DNA of 64,000 nt from Zwartia panacis (GCF_030410395.1 NZ_JAUHHF010000003.1:405094-469093), one strand, 5' to 3'; counted from the first letter of the stretch, positions 30,635 through 38,734 are shown. The notes: generated by a model from the sequence alone, not told the origin. Numbers and translations: made by a program.

Positions 30635-31975
30635 TCATCTTTTCGGTAAAAATTCATCCGGCGCTCCCGGAGGGATAGGAGGATTCTCCTTGAGTGAGGC
30701 CTGAAAGGCATTGATCATTTTCCGAATCGGGCCCCTCACCCAGCCTTGAGTGGAGCTGACATCCGTTTCTTCTTTTGGATCTTGAACAAGATTGAAGAGA
30801 TAGGGCGTCTCCAAATGATTCGCTCCTTCATTTGGCTCTTTCTCCCAAACAAAGTGCATTTTCCAGTCTCGCCACTTTGCTGCGCGCATCTCATTTTTAA
30901 TGAAATACACAAAGCCTTCACGTGCAGAATTCTGTGTTTCGCCCTTCAGAAAAGGAAGCTGATTGACGCCATCTATCGGTCGATCCTGAGGAATGGGGAT
31001 ATCGACAAGAGCGGCTAAAGTTGAGTAAATATCTACAACGTGAAAAATTTCATTTGAAACACGACCAGGTGGAATTTTCCCGGGCCAACGTGCGATGAAT
31101 GGAACCCTGAGTGAACCCTCCATGGAGGTGTGATATGTTCCCGTCCACATTCCTGCGCTGCCTCGCCAGGGTCGACGATATTCTGGTCCATTGTCACTGG
31201 CAAAAATAAACAAGGTATTGTCTTGCGTGCCAGTTTCATTCACAGCGTCAATGATCTGACCGACGCGTGCGTCAAGTTCAATCATCGAGTCCGCGAAATC
31301 ACCTTTCTTAGTTTGACCTTCAAAATCCCGATGCGGCAAAGTCGGAAAATGCAACTGCGTGAGAGGGACGTATAAAAAGTAAGGCTCGTCAGCGGCCACT
31401 TTTCTGCGGATGAAGTCACAACTTTTCTCCGTCAGCACGCCATCAATACGTCGGCGCATTTCCAAATCGTAAATTTCCCTTTTTTCAGCGGGACGGCCCT
31501 TGAAGCCTTCCATCACGTATGGAACATCCACGACCTCAGGATCAAAACCGACCTGTTCTGTGAACATGCTCTCATTTGTGGTCCGTGGAATGCCGTACCA
31601 CTCATCAAACCCTTTATCCTTGGGGTAACGACCCTCTTTATCGCCAAGATGCCATTTGCCAAACATGGCCGTGGCATAGCCCGCTTTTGACAACAGCTCG
31701 GCAATTGTCACCTCCCACGGAATCAACCCTTGAGGCAAACCTGCCGGTACTGATTGCAAAGCCCCCGTTCGAATCGGATGGCGACCCGTCATCAATGCAG
31801 AGCGTGTCGGCACACAGTCGCTCTCAACGTTAAAGTTGAGCAATTGAATGCCTTGCTTGGCCAAGGCATCAATGCGTGGAGTAGGTGCACCGCGTATCGC
31901 GCCACCACCATAGCACCCCAGCTCTCCCCAGCCGAGATTATCCGCAAGGACTAAAACGATATTGGTTTTTTTCAT
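30635..31975 (-). CDS. Type I sulfatase (arylsulfatase-like)
   Basis: A 446-residue alkaline-phosphatase-superfamily sulfatase that hydrolyses sulfate esters. The signature C54-V-P-T-R58 followed by SALMTGRHPIRTG supplies the cysteine to be converted to formylglycine. Metal ligands are D12-N13 (LADNLGWGE) and the later FASDNGPE. No signal peptide is visible after the ATG at 31975 (MKKTNIVLVLADN), so it should be cytoplasmic. It sits 29 bases downstream of a Bug-type binding-protein gene, which suggests that the sulfated substrate is taken up. No formylglycine-generating enzyme is encoded in the window. The natural substrate is unknown. Confidence 0.88.
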   Translation of the reverse strand: MKKTNIVLVLADNLGWGELGCYGGGAIRGAPTPRIDALAKQGIQLLNFNVESDCVPTRSALMTGRHPIRTGALQSVPAGLPQGLIPWEVTIAELLSKAGYATAMFGKWHLGDKEGRYPKDKGFDEWYGIPRTTNESMFTEQVGFDPEVVDVPYVMEGFKGRPAEKREIYDLEMRRRIDGVLTEKSCDFIRRKVAADEPYFLYVPLTQLHFPTLPHRDFEGQTKKGDFADSMIELDARVGQIIDAVNETGTQDNTLFIFASDNGPEYRRPWRGSAGMWTGTYHTSMEGSLRVPFIARWPGKIPPGRVSNEIFHVVDIYSTLAALVDIPIPQDRPIDGVNQLPFLKGETQNSAREGFVYFIKNEMRAAKWRDWKMHFVWEKEPNEGANHLETPYLFNLVQDPKEETDVSSTQGWVRGPIRKMINAFQASLKENPPIPPGAPDEFLPKR

Positions 31976-32004
31976 AAATTGCCTGCAAGGAATGATGGTC
32001 AACG

Positions 32005-32982
32005 TTATTGAATTTCAATATTGAGTGTCGGGACCACCTGATTCCAGGTATCCACAGTTTTTTTCAAAAAAGCATCAAATTGCTTGTAATCAAGTGGCTT
32101 CGGAGTAATACCCGCTGCAAGCATCTTTTCTCCGACTGCTTTTTCAGAAAGCACCTTCAACAATGCATTCGATAGTTTTTCGATGATGGGCTGCGGAGTC
32201 GCGGCCGGAGCCACCAGACCAGCCCATTGCGCAAGCGCGATTTGAGAAAACCCCAACTCGGATAATGTCGGCACATCAGGAAGCGCTTTAGAGCGCTCTG
32301 GCGTTGTCACCGCCAGAATTCGGACATTTCCAGCTTGTTGCTGTTTAAGCATTGGAGCCAGTCCTAAAACCGCCAAAGGTATCTGTCCACTCACGACATC
32401 ATTCGCAGCTTGGCCACCCCCTTTATAGGGAACATGCACAAGCTTGATTCCTGCCAGGCTCGCGACCCACTCTCCTACAATGTTCTGCGATGAACCAATG
32501 CCAGATGAACCGTAGGCAAGGCTCGCAGGCTTCGCTTTGGCAGCATCAATCACATCTTGAAAAGTTTTAAATGAGGTCTTTGAAGACGTCGCAATACTGA
32601 TGGGCTGCTCGCCAATCATCGCCACACCCTGTAGGCCGGTTTTAAATTTCCAAGGCAAATTCGGGCGCAATACATCCAAAAGCGCGGCGGAATCCGAAGC
32701 AAGCGCGATCGTGTAACCGTCAGGAGGGGCCTGCACTGTCGCCTGCATCCCGATAGCACCTGCGGCACCTGGTCTGTTATCAATGACAACGGTTTGACCC
32801 AGAACTTTTGATAGCTCAGCACCTACCAACCGAGCCAACGTATCATTCGTGCCGCCAGCGGCTTGCGGAACAATGATTTTGATAGGTTGATCATCGGGCC
32901 AAGCGGCATATGCCGAAGGCGTCAAACAAATGAACAAAAGACTCATGAAGGCGTTCAAGGCTGAATGTGCTGTTTTGCTCAT
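32005..32982 (-). CDS. Bug-family (TctC-like) periplasmic binding protein
   Basis: A 325-residue tripartite tricarboxylate transporter-type solute receptor. A signal peptide (SLLFICLTPSAYA, cut near AYA-AWP) is followed by the family motifs PIKIIVPQAAGGTNDTLARLVG and VVIDNRPGAAGAIG, and later ALAQWAGLVAPAATP. The start at 32982 has a strong ribosome site AAAGGAAAG; the frame continues upstream but lacks one. There is no TctA/TctB membrane pair in the window, so its permease partner is elsewhere. Divergent lysR and the downstream sulfatase suggest a ligand related to the sulfatase product or substrate. Confidence 0.92.
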   Translation of the reverse strand: MSKTAHSALNAFMSLLFICLTPSAYAAWPDDQPIKIIVPQAAGGTNDTLARLVGAELSKVLGQTVVIDNRPGAAGAIGMQATVQAPPDGYTIALASDSAALLDVLRPNLPWKFKTGLQGVAMIGEQPISIATSSKTSFKTFQDVIDAAKAKPASLAYGSSGIGSSQNIVGEWVASLAGIKLVHVPYKGGGQAANDVVSGQIPLAVLGLAPMLKQQQAGNVRILAVTTPERSKALPDVPTLSELGFSQIALAQWAGLVAPAATPQPIIEKLSNALLKVLSEKAVGEKMLAAGITPKPLDYKQFDAFLKKTVDTWNQVVPTLNIEIQ

Positions 32983-33060
32983 GGACTTTCCTTTAGGGCT
33001 CAATGGTTTTTTGAGTATAGAAGCCACTGTAAGAACTAAATATTCAAATATTTATATCTC

Positions 33061-33081
33061 GTGATAATCTTTGTTTATCAC
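33061..33081. promoter_or_regulatory. LysR-type operator between bug and lysR
   Basis: A perfect inverted repeat GTGATAA-N7-TTATCAC that contains the T-N11-A arrangement typical of LysR-family boxes (T33065, A33077). It lies between the divergent Bug gene and the LysR gene, 28 bases before the likely lysR ATG, in the right place for autoregulation and activation of the bug-sulfatase pair. Confidence 0.65.
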
Positions 33082-33108
33082 TTGCTCATAACATTGCCAA
33101 TCAAAATC

Positions 33109-34053
33109 ATGCACCCAGAGCTCTCGCTATCGCACATCAAATTCAGGCATTTGATCCTGATGCGACATCTTGTTGAATTTGGGAACCTGCACAAAGCGGC
33201 TAAACACTTGAGCATCAGTCAGCCCGCTGCAAGCACCATGCTCAGGGAGTTTGAAAAACAAATTGGATTAACGCTTTTTCTTCGGACAACCCAAGGTGTC
33301 ATCCCGACTGAAGTTGCGACCATTCTGGCCAATCGAGCGGAAACGATACTGAATGAGTTCGACGCACTCGTGCACGAAGTCAAACAGCTGAACAAAAACT
33401 TATCTCCCGTCATCCGAGTGGGGGTTGTCCCGCAGGCACTCTTTGCTTACCTGCCGCGCGCAATCGAGCTTTTCCGCGAAAGTGGTGGCGGAGCAGTTTC
33501 GATACAGGAGGGGACTGCCAAACACCTGCTACTCCAGTTATTTGAGGGAAAACTGGATTGCGTCATTGGACGTCTCTCTGGTGCATCCATGCCTTCTATG
33601 CACAATACTGACGAGTTAATTTTCTTTCCGCTTTATTCAGAGAGTATCTGTATCGTCGAGGGAACAAAAGAAAAGCGAAAAAGAAAAAACTCGTTCGAAG
33701 AGTTGGTCAAACGTGAATGGGTCTTACCAAGAACAGACTCGAGTCTGCGTCAACAATTAACAGACTCTTTTTTAAGGCGCGGCTTGATGCTTCCCGAACC
33801 TGTGATCGAGACCACCAATTATTTCCAAAGCCTCACAATGCTTGCGGGCTCTAATTTGTGCAGTGTGATCCCGCAAAGTGCCGCAGACATGCACGTGAAA
33901 TTGGGCAATATCAGAATTATTGATCTCCCAACTGATCTAAATCCCATGCCAGTCAGTTTCATCATCAGAGAATCAGCAAAAAACAACGCTCTAGTAATTA
34001 AATTCCGGGAGATATTTGTGGAGATTTCTTCGGGTGGAAATAAAAAGGTCTAA
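33109..34053 (+). CDS. LysR-family transcriptional regulator
   Basis: A 314-residue regulator with an N-terminal winged helix-turn-helix (HLVEFGNLHKAAKHLSISQPAAS, then MLREFEKQIGLTLFLRTTQGVIPTE) and a C-terminal effector-binding domain beginning VIRVGVVPQALFAYLP. It resembles the GbpR/CbbR-like regulators often found next to Bug genes. The ATG at 33109 (MHPELSLSHIKFRHL) is preferred over a GTG at 33061, which lies in the operator. It is divergent from the bug-sulfatase pair and probably regulates it. Confidence 0.92.
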   Translation: MHPELSLSHIKFRHLILMRHLVEFGNLHKAAKHLSISQPAASTMLREFEKQIGLTLFLRTTQGVIPTEVATILANRAETILNEFDALVHEVKQLNKNLSPVIRVGVVPQALFAYLPRAIELFRESGGGAVSIQEGTAKHLLLQLFEGKLDCVIGRLSGASMPSMHNTDELIFFPLYSESICIVEGTKEKRKRKNSFEELVKREWVLPRTDSSLRQQLTDSFLRRGLMLPEPVIETTNYFQSLTMLAGSNLCSVIPQSAADMHVKLGNIRIIDLPTDLNPMPVSFIIRESAKNNALVIKFREIFVEISSGGNKKV

Positions 34054-34061
34054 AGCAGTAT

Positions 34062-34382
34062 TTATTTGAAATAGCTTTCAATGAAGTGCTTGCCCAGGAA
34101 ACCCAGCAAAGCAAGCAATGCTCCGTAATGCGCAGTCATTAGCCAAAAAGTTTTTCGTTCGATCTCTGATCTCAGCTCCGCCCGAACGTCAGAAATATCT
34201 TGTCGTAGCGCTGCCTGCCCCTGAATCATATCCACTCGCAAATCGGACATGGCTTGGCTTAACTGCGCCATGCTGTTGTCCAGACGATCAATGCTTCGGT
34301 CAAGTCGCTCAATCAACTTACCGTTTTGCTCTACGATTAATTCAAGTGTGTACACGCGTTTTTCCATCCAAAAAATGAACAT
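34062..34382 (-). CDS. Small coiled-coil protein with C-terminal membrane anchor
   Basis: About 101-106 residues. A heptad-rich region (LIERLDRSIDRLDNSMAQLSQAMSDLRVDM) continues through RQDISDVRAELRSEIERK and is followed by one hydrophobic segment (MTAHYGALLALLGFLGKHFI). This resembles small coiled-coil membrane proteins common in proteobacteria, with no assigned function. The start may be the ATG at 34382 or at 34367 (MEKRVYTLEL); neither has a clear ribosome site. It converges with the lysR gene 8 bases away. Confidence 0.65.
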   Translation of the reverse strand: MFIFWMEKRVYTLELIVEQNGKLIERLDRSIDRLDNSMAQLSQAMSDLRVDMIQGQAALRQDISDVRAELRSEIERKTFWLMTAHYGALLALLGFLGKHFIESYFK

Positions 34383-34498
34383 GAGTTTGAATGATTTCTA
34401 TTCGGAATGGTACGGTAACTCTCTCAGGAAAATTAAAAATTGTTAGTGACTGTAACGAAGCAAACTCTTCCCAACCATTCAAAGGATGAATGAGTTAA

Positions 34499-35473
34499 TC
34501 AATCAACTTTAGCGCCAGATGACTTAACAACCTTCTCCCACATCGCCAAGTTTTGTTCGAGATACTTGCGCATTTCCTCAGGCGTGCCTCCCATTGGTAC
34601 AGCCCCCTCGCTCTGAAGTTTTTTGCTCAACTCAGGGGACTTGAGTGCAATGTTGACTTGGTCATTGAGCGCTTTGATCGTTGCTTCTGGTGTTCCTGCA
34701 GGCGCCACCAAACCAAACCAGGTAATTGCCTCAAAATTTGGATAGCCGGATTCTGCAACGGTTGGCACATCCGGCAGCTCAGAAGAACGCTGCAAAGATG
34801 TCACAGCAAGTGCGCGCAATTTACCGCTCCTAATATGAGCAAGCGCGGTCGGCACAGATGACATAAACATGTCGACCTGGCCACCAATCAAATCATTCAA
34901 CGCATGATTGAATCCCTTGTAAGGAATATGCTGTGTTTTGAAATTTGCAACCTGTTGCAAGAGTTCAGAACTCAAATGGGCGACCGTACCATTCCCTGGA
35001 GAAGCAGAGTTCACAATGCCAGGACGCGCCTTGGCATCGTTGATCAAGTCTGCAAGCGTTTTGTATTTTGAATTGGCTGGCACGACGATCACGACAGGTG
35101 ATGAAGCCACCAGCGCGATCGGCGCCAGATCCTGCAAAGGCTTATAGGGTAGCTTGCTGTAAAGCGTCGGATTAATGGCCAAGTTACTGGTCTGCCCCAA
35201 TCCAATCGTATACCCATCGGGGGTGGCCTTCGCAACGGTATCGACCCCCAAATTACCACCGGCACCAGGTTTGTTTTCAGGCACGATGGACCAGCCAGTA
35301 TTTTTACTGACGGCATTACCCACCTCTCTGGCGATCAAATCTGTCCCGCCACCGGGTGGAAATGGAATCACCATACGGATCGATTTATTGGGATAATTTT
35401 GTGCAAGAGCACTTGGAATGAGCGCAATACCTGGGATACAAAAAACCAAACAGATAAAAAAACGCTTCATCAA
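34499..35473 (-). CDS. Bug-family (TctC-like) periplasmic binding protein
   Basis: A second solute receptor of the tripartite tricarboxylate family, 324 residues. It has a signal peptide (MMKRFFICLVFCIPGIALIP, cut after ALA near QNYPNK), the motifs SIRMVIPFPPGGGTDLIARE and VPENKPGAGGNLG, and AITWFGLVAPAGTPE. A GGAGA ribosome site precedes the ATG by 7 bases. It differs clearly from the neighbour at 32005 and has no permease genes beside it. Ligands of this family are mostly carboxylates; this one's ligand is unknown. Confidence 0.92.
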   Translation of the reverse strand: MMKRFFICLVFCIPGIALIPSALAQNYPNKSIRMVIPFPPGGGTDLIAREVGNAVSKNTGWSIVPENKPGAGGNLGVDTVAKATPDGYTIGLGQTSNLAINPTLYSKLPYKPLQDLAPIALVASSPVVIVVPANSKYKTLADLINDAKARPGIVNSASPGNGTVAHLSSELLQQVANFKTQHIPYKGFNHALNDLIGGQVDMFMSSVPTALAHIRSGKLRALAVTSLQRSSELPDVPTVAESGYPNFEAITWFGLVAPAGTPEATIKALNDQVNIALKSPELSKKLQSEGAVPMGGTPEEMRKYLEQNLAMWEKVVKSSGAKVD

Positions 35474-35563
35474 TAATCTCCGTATTTTTTATTCAAACTG
35501 ACACTAAGACTAGTTCCTATCCTATGACAGATCTTGGATTCTTTCTATTAGTTTTCTTGCATT

Positions 35564-35593
35564 AAAAAAGGGACTGACGTGCGTCAGTCCCTT
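35564..35593 (-). terminator. Intrinsic terminator after tRNA-Leu(TAA)
   Basis: A perfect stem of up to 12 bp (35568-35579 with 35582-35593, effective loop GTGC) is followed on the minus strand by a run of T (complement of 35564-35569). It lies 7 bases beyond the tRNA 3' end. Confidence 0.85.
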
Positions 35594-35599
35594 GGCATA

Positions 35600-35684
35600 T
35601 GGTGCCCCGAGCCGGAATCGAACCGGCACGCCCTTAGGCTGCAGATTTTAAGTCTGCTATGTCTACCAATTTCATCATCGGGGC
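35600..35684 (-). tRNA. tRNA-Leu (anticodon TAA)
   Basis: On the minus strand an 85-base type II tRNA with encoded CCA. The acceptor stem GCCCCGA pairs with TCGGGGC, the anticodon stem GCAGA/TCTGC encloses CTTAAAA (anticodon TAA, decoding UUA/UUG), and the T-loop is GTTCGATTC. A TACAAT -10 hexamer (35700-35705) lies 15 bases upstream. It borders the accessory-looking sulfatase/Bug block. Confidence 0.97.
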
Positions 35685-35693
35685 AACTAATGA

Positions 35694-35717
35694 GGCGCTA
35701 TTGTATCCAAAAGCGCC
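35694..35717 (-). promoter_or_regulatory. tRNA-Leu(TAA) promoter within an inverted repeat
   Basis: On the minus strand the -10 hexamer TACAAT (35700-35705) is enclosed by a GGCGCT-N12-AGCGCC inverted repeat. The -35 region is weak. The repeat also follows the Rap1a-like gene's stop by 8 bases, so it may instead be a hairpin ending that transcript. Confidence 0.35.
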
Positions 35718-35725
35718 AAAGTCAT

Positions 35726-36085
35726 TTAGCCCTTGCAAGGAAAGCGGATAGGCAAGTAGCGCAAAATCGAGGCTGCGGCCTTTTCCTGATGATATTGAGG
35801 GTTGGCAATGGCCCAGCGAATGAACTCTGCCAACACCTCGTCACGGGCGACACCGCCGGGAGGCAAGCACACTGTTTTAGGCGCTTTGGGGTCCTTTGTC
35901 AGCTCCGAACCCTGATATACACCCTCGCCAAAACCATAACAAAAGGTTTGAGCCTCAAGGTCGGTTCGACTCTGGCAAAGATTGATCATGGCACCGAGTG
36001 ATACATCTGACTGAGGAACATTTTGTGCGCCAGAGACCAATGGCAGGGTCGCAAACATCGCAGTAACAAGTAATTTTTTAATCAT
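35726..36085 (-). CDS. Secreted Rap1a/Tai-fold protein
   Basis: A 119-residue exported protein: signal peptide MIKKLLVTAMFATLPLVSGAQ, then a compact alpha-helical domain with the family's four cysteines. Recognisable parts are INLCQSR, FCYGFGEGVYQG, TVCLPPGGVARDEVLAEFIRW and the closing LPIRFPCKG. The domain was named for periplasmic immunity proteins against type VI amidase effectors, but many members stand alone. No effector or secretion gene is near, so an immunity role is not supported here. It lies 42 bases downstream of the DUF3300 gene. Confidence 0.8.
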   Translation of the reverse strand: MIKKLLVTAMFATLPLVSGAQNVPQSDVSLGAMINLCQSRTDLEAQTFCYGFGEGVYQGSELTKDPKAPKTVCLPPGGVARDEVLAEFIRWAIANPQYHQEKAAASILRYLPIRFPCKG

Positions 36086-36127
36086 GGCTGTTTCCAAAAA
36101 ATAATGAGGCTGGCCTGTCAGGACTGT

Positions 36128-37408
36128 TTAGCGCCTAAATCCACCGCCAAAATGACCCCCGCCAAAGCTACGACCACCTCCAAAACGATCGCCACCACCG
36201 AAGCGGTCACCGCCAAAACGATCTGCATTAAAGTCGCTACGACCCTCGCGACCTAGCTGATTTTCCTGATAGGCCTCGCGGGTTCGATTGGGGCTCGCAC
36301 GGTCTTGTGACCAGTCACTGCGCGCCTGTTGATTCAGCTGGCTAGCCTGGCTGCGCTCCTGAGGCGTCGCATTGCGATTAAACGCATTTTGGGCATTCTG
36401 GCGAGCTTGATCAGCACGTTGTTTATCCTCTGGAGAGGCATTATTTCTCCAGTCATTCACGGCATTTTGTTGGCGAGCGATATCGTTTCTCGTAATCTCG
36501 CTTCGGTTACCTTCGCCATAACGGTTGTTCAAAGCAGAATTTCCATAGGGAACGCCATCACGGTGCGCGGGGTTATGCGTCCAGCTGCTGTTGTTACCCA
36601 GGTAATCGGATCTGAGGTTCGAACCGGAGTTAAAACGATTGTTGAAATTATTAAAGGTGTTGTTGTTGATCGTGATGGACCCCGATCCCCAGTGCGGCGT
36701 GGACCAGAGCGCCGCGCCGACAGCCATACCGATCCCGAAGCTCATCAAGCCCCAGGCAGGGTTGTAGACCGGATATGGTGGATAGGCGGCATAAGGCCAG
36801 GCACCGTACACCATCATTGGGTTGTATGTGGGAACGTACACCACCTGAGGATTGGAGGGAACGATGATGATGTTTGATTGCGCATCGCTTGAGACCGACA
36901 CTTGCTCATTCGATCTCAGATTGCCCGCCTGTCTGGCCTTGGCACGTAACGCCTGAATCGCCTGCATCACATCCTTGGGCTGAGCCAGATAGGCGTCACC
37001 CAGCTTTTGTGTCCAGCTCAACTGATTACCCAGCATGTTTAGGGCATCGGGAAACGTCACCAGGGACTTCACACTATTATCCCAAGTCTGCGGTTTGAGC
37101 GCATTTTGAAGCGCATCGCCTTTTAGATGCGAATTACTACGCAACCAGTTTGCAGCCTCTGCAACCTCGAGGGGATAGGTCGAGGCCATCAGCATTTGTG
37201 ACAACAACGAGTCCGGATACAAAGCGATCGATGACACGAGGGACTCGAGTTGAGGCATTGTCAGATTGGCTGACTGTCCACTCGTTTGAGCATGAACAGG
37301 TAGAGGCAGTGTCGCACCGACCATCACACCACCAGCGGCCACAGTCAACGCCAGCGCGGCTGTTGCGGCGGACAGTGAGAATTTACGCGTTTTATCTTTT
37401 TGCATCAT
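36128..37408 (-). CDS. DUF3300 exported protein with Gly-rich tail
   Basis: A 426-residue protein with a long signal peptide (hydrophobic stretch AATAALALTVAAGGVMVGAT). The DUF3300 core follows at about residues 45-210, with LESLVSSIALYPDSLLSQMLMASTYP, QKLGDAYLAQPKDVM and VYVPTYNPMMVYG. After a hydrophobic segment near YPVYNPAWGLMSFGIGMAVG, the C-terminus is Asn/Gln/Arg-rich and ends in RFGGGDRFGGG-type repeats. The biochemical function is unknown; an envelope location is inferred. The Gly-rich tail is low complexity and may mediate interactions. Confidence 0.82.
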   Translation of the reverse strand: MMQKDKTRKFSLSAATAALALTVAAGGVMVGATLPLPVHAQTSGQSANLTMPQLESLVSSIALYPDSLLSQMLMASTYPLEVAEAANWLRSNSHLKGDALQNALKPQTWDNSVKSLVTFPDALNMLGNQLSWTQKLGDAYLAQPKDVMQAIQALRAKARQAGNLRSNEQVSVSSDAQSNIIIVPSNPQVVYVPTYNPMMVYGAWPYAAYPPYPVYNPAWGLMSFGIGMAVGAALWSTPHWGSGSITINNNTFNNFNNRFNSGSNLRSDYLGNNSSWTHNPAHRDGVPYGNSALNNRYGEGNRSEITRNDIARQQNAVNDWRNNASPEDKQRADQARQNAQNAFNRNATPQERSQASQLNQQARSDWSQDRASPNRTREAYQENQLGREGRSDFNADRFGGDRFGGGDRFGGGRSFGGGHFGGGFRR

Positions 37409-37467
37409 GTTTCCCGTGTCAGGGTTAAAAAATCAGACAATTTATTTTGTCCACATATCAGAGATTA

Positions 37468-38526
37468 CTAGGCCATCGCCTTGACGGCTTGGTAAATCTT
37501 TCCAAATACAGCATCCGCATGGGCCGAATTCAACCAACGGATGATCACAACCATGTTGAGTTCAGGTTCAATCCAGGTAAAAGAACTCCCCGCACCTACC
37601 GCAAAATAGCTTGAGGCCGGCACACTTGGAAATACCTTTTGCTGGTCATTGAGCCAGACGAGGTAACCGTAGAACGGCGCAAGCTTGCAGGGAACCTGCA
37701 TACGCTTGATCCACTCCTCCGACAAGACACGCTTGCCATTGGCCATCCCCTTGTCCAACATCATTTGACCAATCAATGCCTGATCTTCACTACTAATTGA
37801 CATGCCGCCTCCCCAGTGTGTTCCCCCAGGTACGGACTGCACGCGTTTTCCCGCCACCTCAACCCAAGCATCGTCATAACCAACCCAGTTCCAGTTTTCT
37901 GATGCGCCAACGGGCCGTGTAATCGCCTCGCGAAAGACCTCTGGCAATGGGCGCTGAAACAAGTGCAGCAGAGCGAGAGACAACTGATTGATACGAACGT
38001 CGTTGTATTCCCAGTACGTGCCAGCCGGCTGCAGGGGACGGGCATCGCCTTTGACGCCATCGGGCGCTTTGGCGAAGGTCACGGCCCGATAGCGATCCAC
38101 CTGATCGGGCAAACCAAATAACGTGCCTTCCCATTCGCTGGTCTGCTGCAGCATTTGTTCCCACGTCACCAGCGCATTATTGCCTTCGTCGAAACCGATT
38201 CCCTTCAGTTTCCTACCAATCGGTTCGTTCACATCTGTGATCAGACCGCGATCAAAAGCAACGCCCGCCAACAAGGCGAGATACGTCTTGGCCACACTGA
38301 AAGTCAGATCCGCGCGCTTGGGCTCTCCCCAGGACGTCAGGGTTTTCCCGCGCAACAAAATAGTGCCCGAATTGGGTCCACGAGAGTGCACAGGACCGTA
38401 AAGTTTGTTGTAAGGAGCCGGGTCTCCGTGATGCACACCCCAGTTGCTGCTTGTGCAATCGCGGTCCCAGGTGCTTTCATGATCAATCGCAAACTGGACA
38501 GCCTGTTCGAGTGCGGGGTTCTGCAT
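37468..38526 (-). CDS. SxxK serine hydrolase (class C beta-lactamase-like fold)
   Basis: A 352-residue penicillin-binding-protein-like hydrolase (PF00144 type). The catalytic tetrad motif is S77-V-A-K80, and the tyrosine motif is Y174-N-D176 where Y-x-N is usual. No signal peptide is seen, so it should act in the cytoplasm on esters, amides or small peptides rather than as a periplasmic beta-lactamase. Its neighbours are a divergent dipeptide-type ABC transporter operon, which suggests it processes an imported compound; family members include D-aminopeptidases, esterases and 6-aminohexanoate-dimer hydrolases. The true substrate is unknown. Confidence 0.82.
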   Translation of the reverse strand: MQNPALEQAVQFAIDHESTWDRDCTSSNWGVHHGDPAPYNKLYGPVHSRGPNSGTILLRGKTLTSWGEPKRADLTFSVAKTYLALLAGVAFDRGLITDVNEPIGRKLKGIGFDEGNNALVTWEQMLQQTSEWEGTLFGLPDQVDRYRAVTFAKAPDGVKGDARPLQPAGTYWEYNDVRINQLSLALLHLFQRPLPEVFREAITRPVGASENWNWVGYDDAWVEVAGKRVQSVPGGTHWGGGMSISSEDQALIGQMMLDKGMANGKRVLSEEWIKRMQVPCKLAPFYGYLVWLNDQQKVFPSVPASSYFAVGAGSSFTWIEPELNMVVIIRWLNSAHADAVFGKIYQAVKAMA

Positions 38527-38562
38527 ACATCACCTTAAAGAAATTGAAATCTAAATGAAGGA

Positions 38563-38640
38563 TCGGTTTCTAAAGTTTTGACGAATTGATTGTCAATTGC
38601 CAATTTTGGCACAGTAATTGCGTACAGATCTAGAAACCGA
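38563..38640. promoter_or_regulatory. Long-range 10-bp inverted repeat flanking the ABC operon promoter
   Basis: TCGGTTTCTA at 38563-38572 and its exact reverse complement TAGAAACCGA at 38631-38640 enclose 58 bases containing the sigma-54 element and a TGCCAA-TT-TTGGCA repeat (38598-38611). The right arm covers the predicted transcription start. Two half-sites for a dimeric or looping regulator are one reading. Confidence 0.45.
38607..38622 (+). promoter_or_regulatory. Sigma-54 (RpoN) promoter of the peptide ABC operon
   Basis: The sequence TGGCAC-AGTAA-TTGCG matches the -24/-12 consensus TGGCAC-N5-TTGC. The invariant GG (38608-38609) and GC (38620-38621) are exactly 10 bases apart. Predicted start of transcription is near 38633, about 100 bases before the binding-protein ATG. 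A bacterial enhancer-binding protein would be required; none is encoded in the window. Confidence 0.72.
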
Positions 38641-38734
38641 GCGTAAGTACTAATTTGCGATCAGTTGCCTCGATGACGCTTTACCTGTTAAAAGATTCTG
38701 CTAGCTGTCGTACAAACCGATCTTGAGGAACACT

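Noticed and set aside
35726..36085. Immunity protein of a type VI effector pair
   Set aside because: The fold matches, but no effector, Hcp, VgrG or other secretion gene is nearby; lone members are common.
37468..38526. Antibiotic-resistance class C beta-lactamase
   Set aside because: It lacks a signal peptide and the Y-x-N and KTG context of true AmpC enzymes; a hydrolase or peptidase is more likely.
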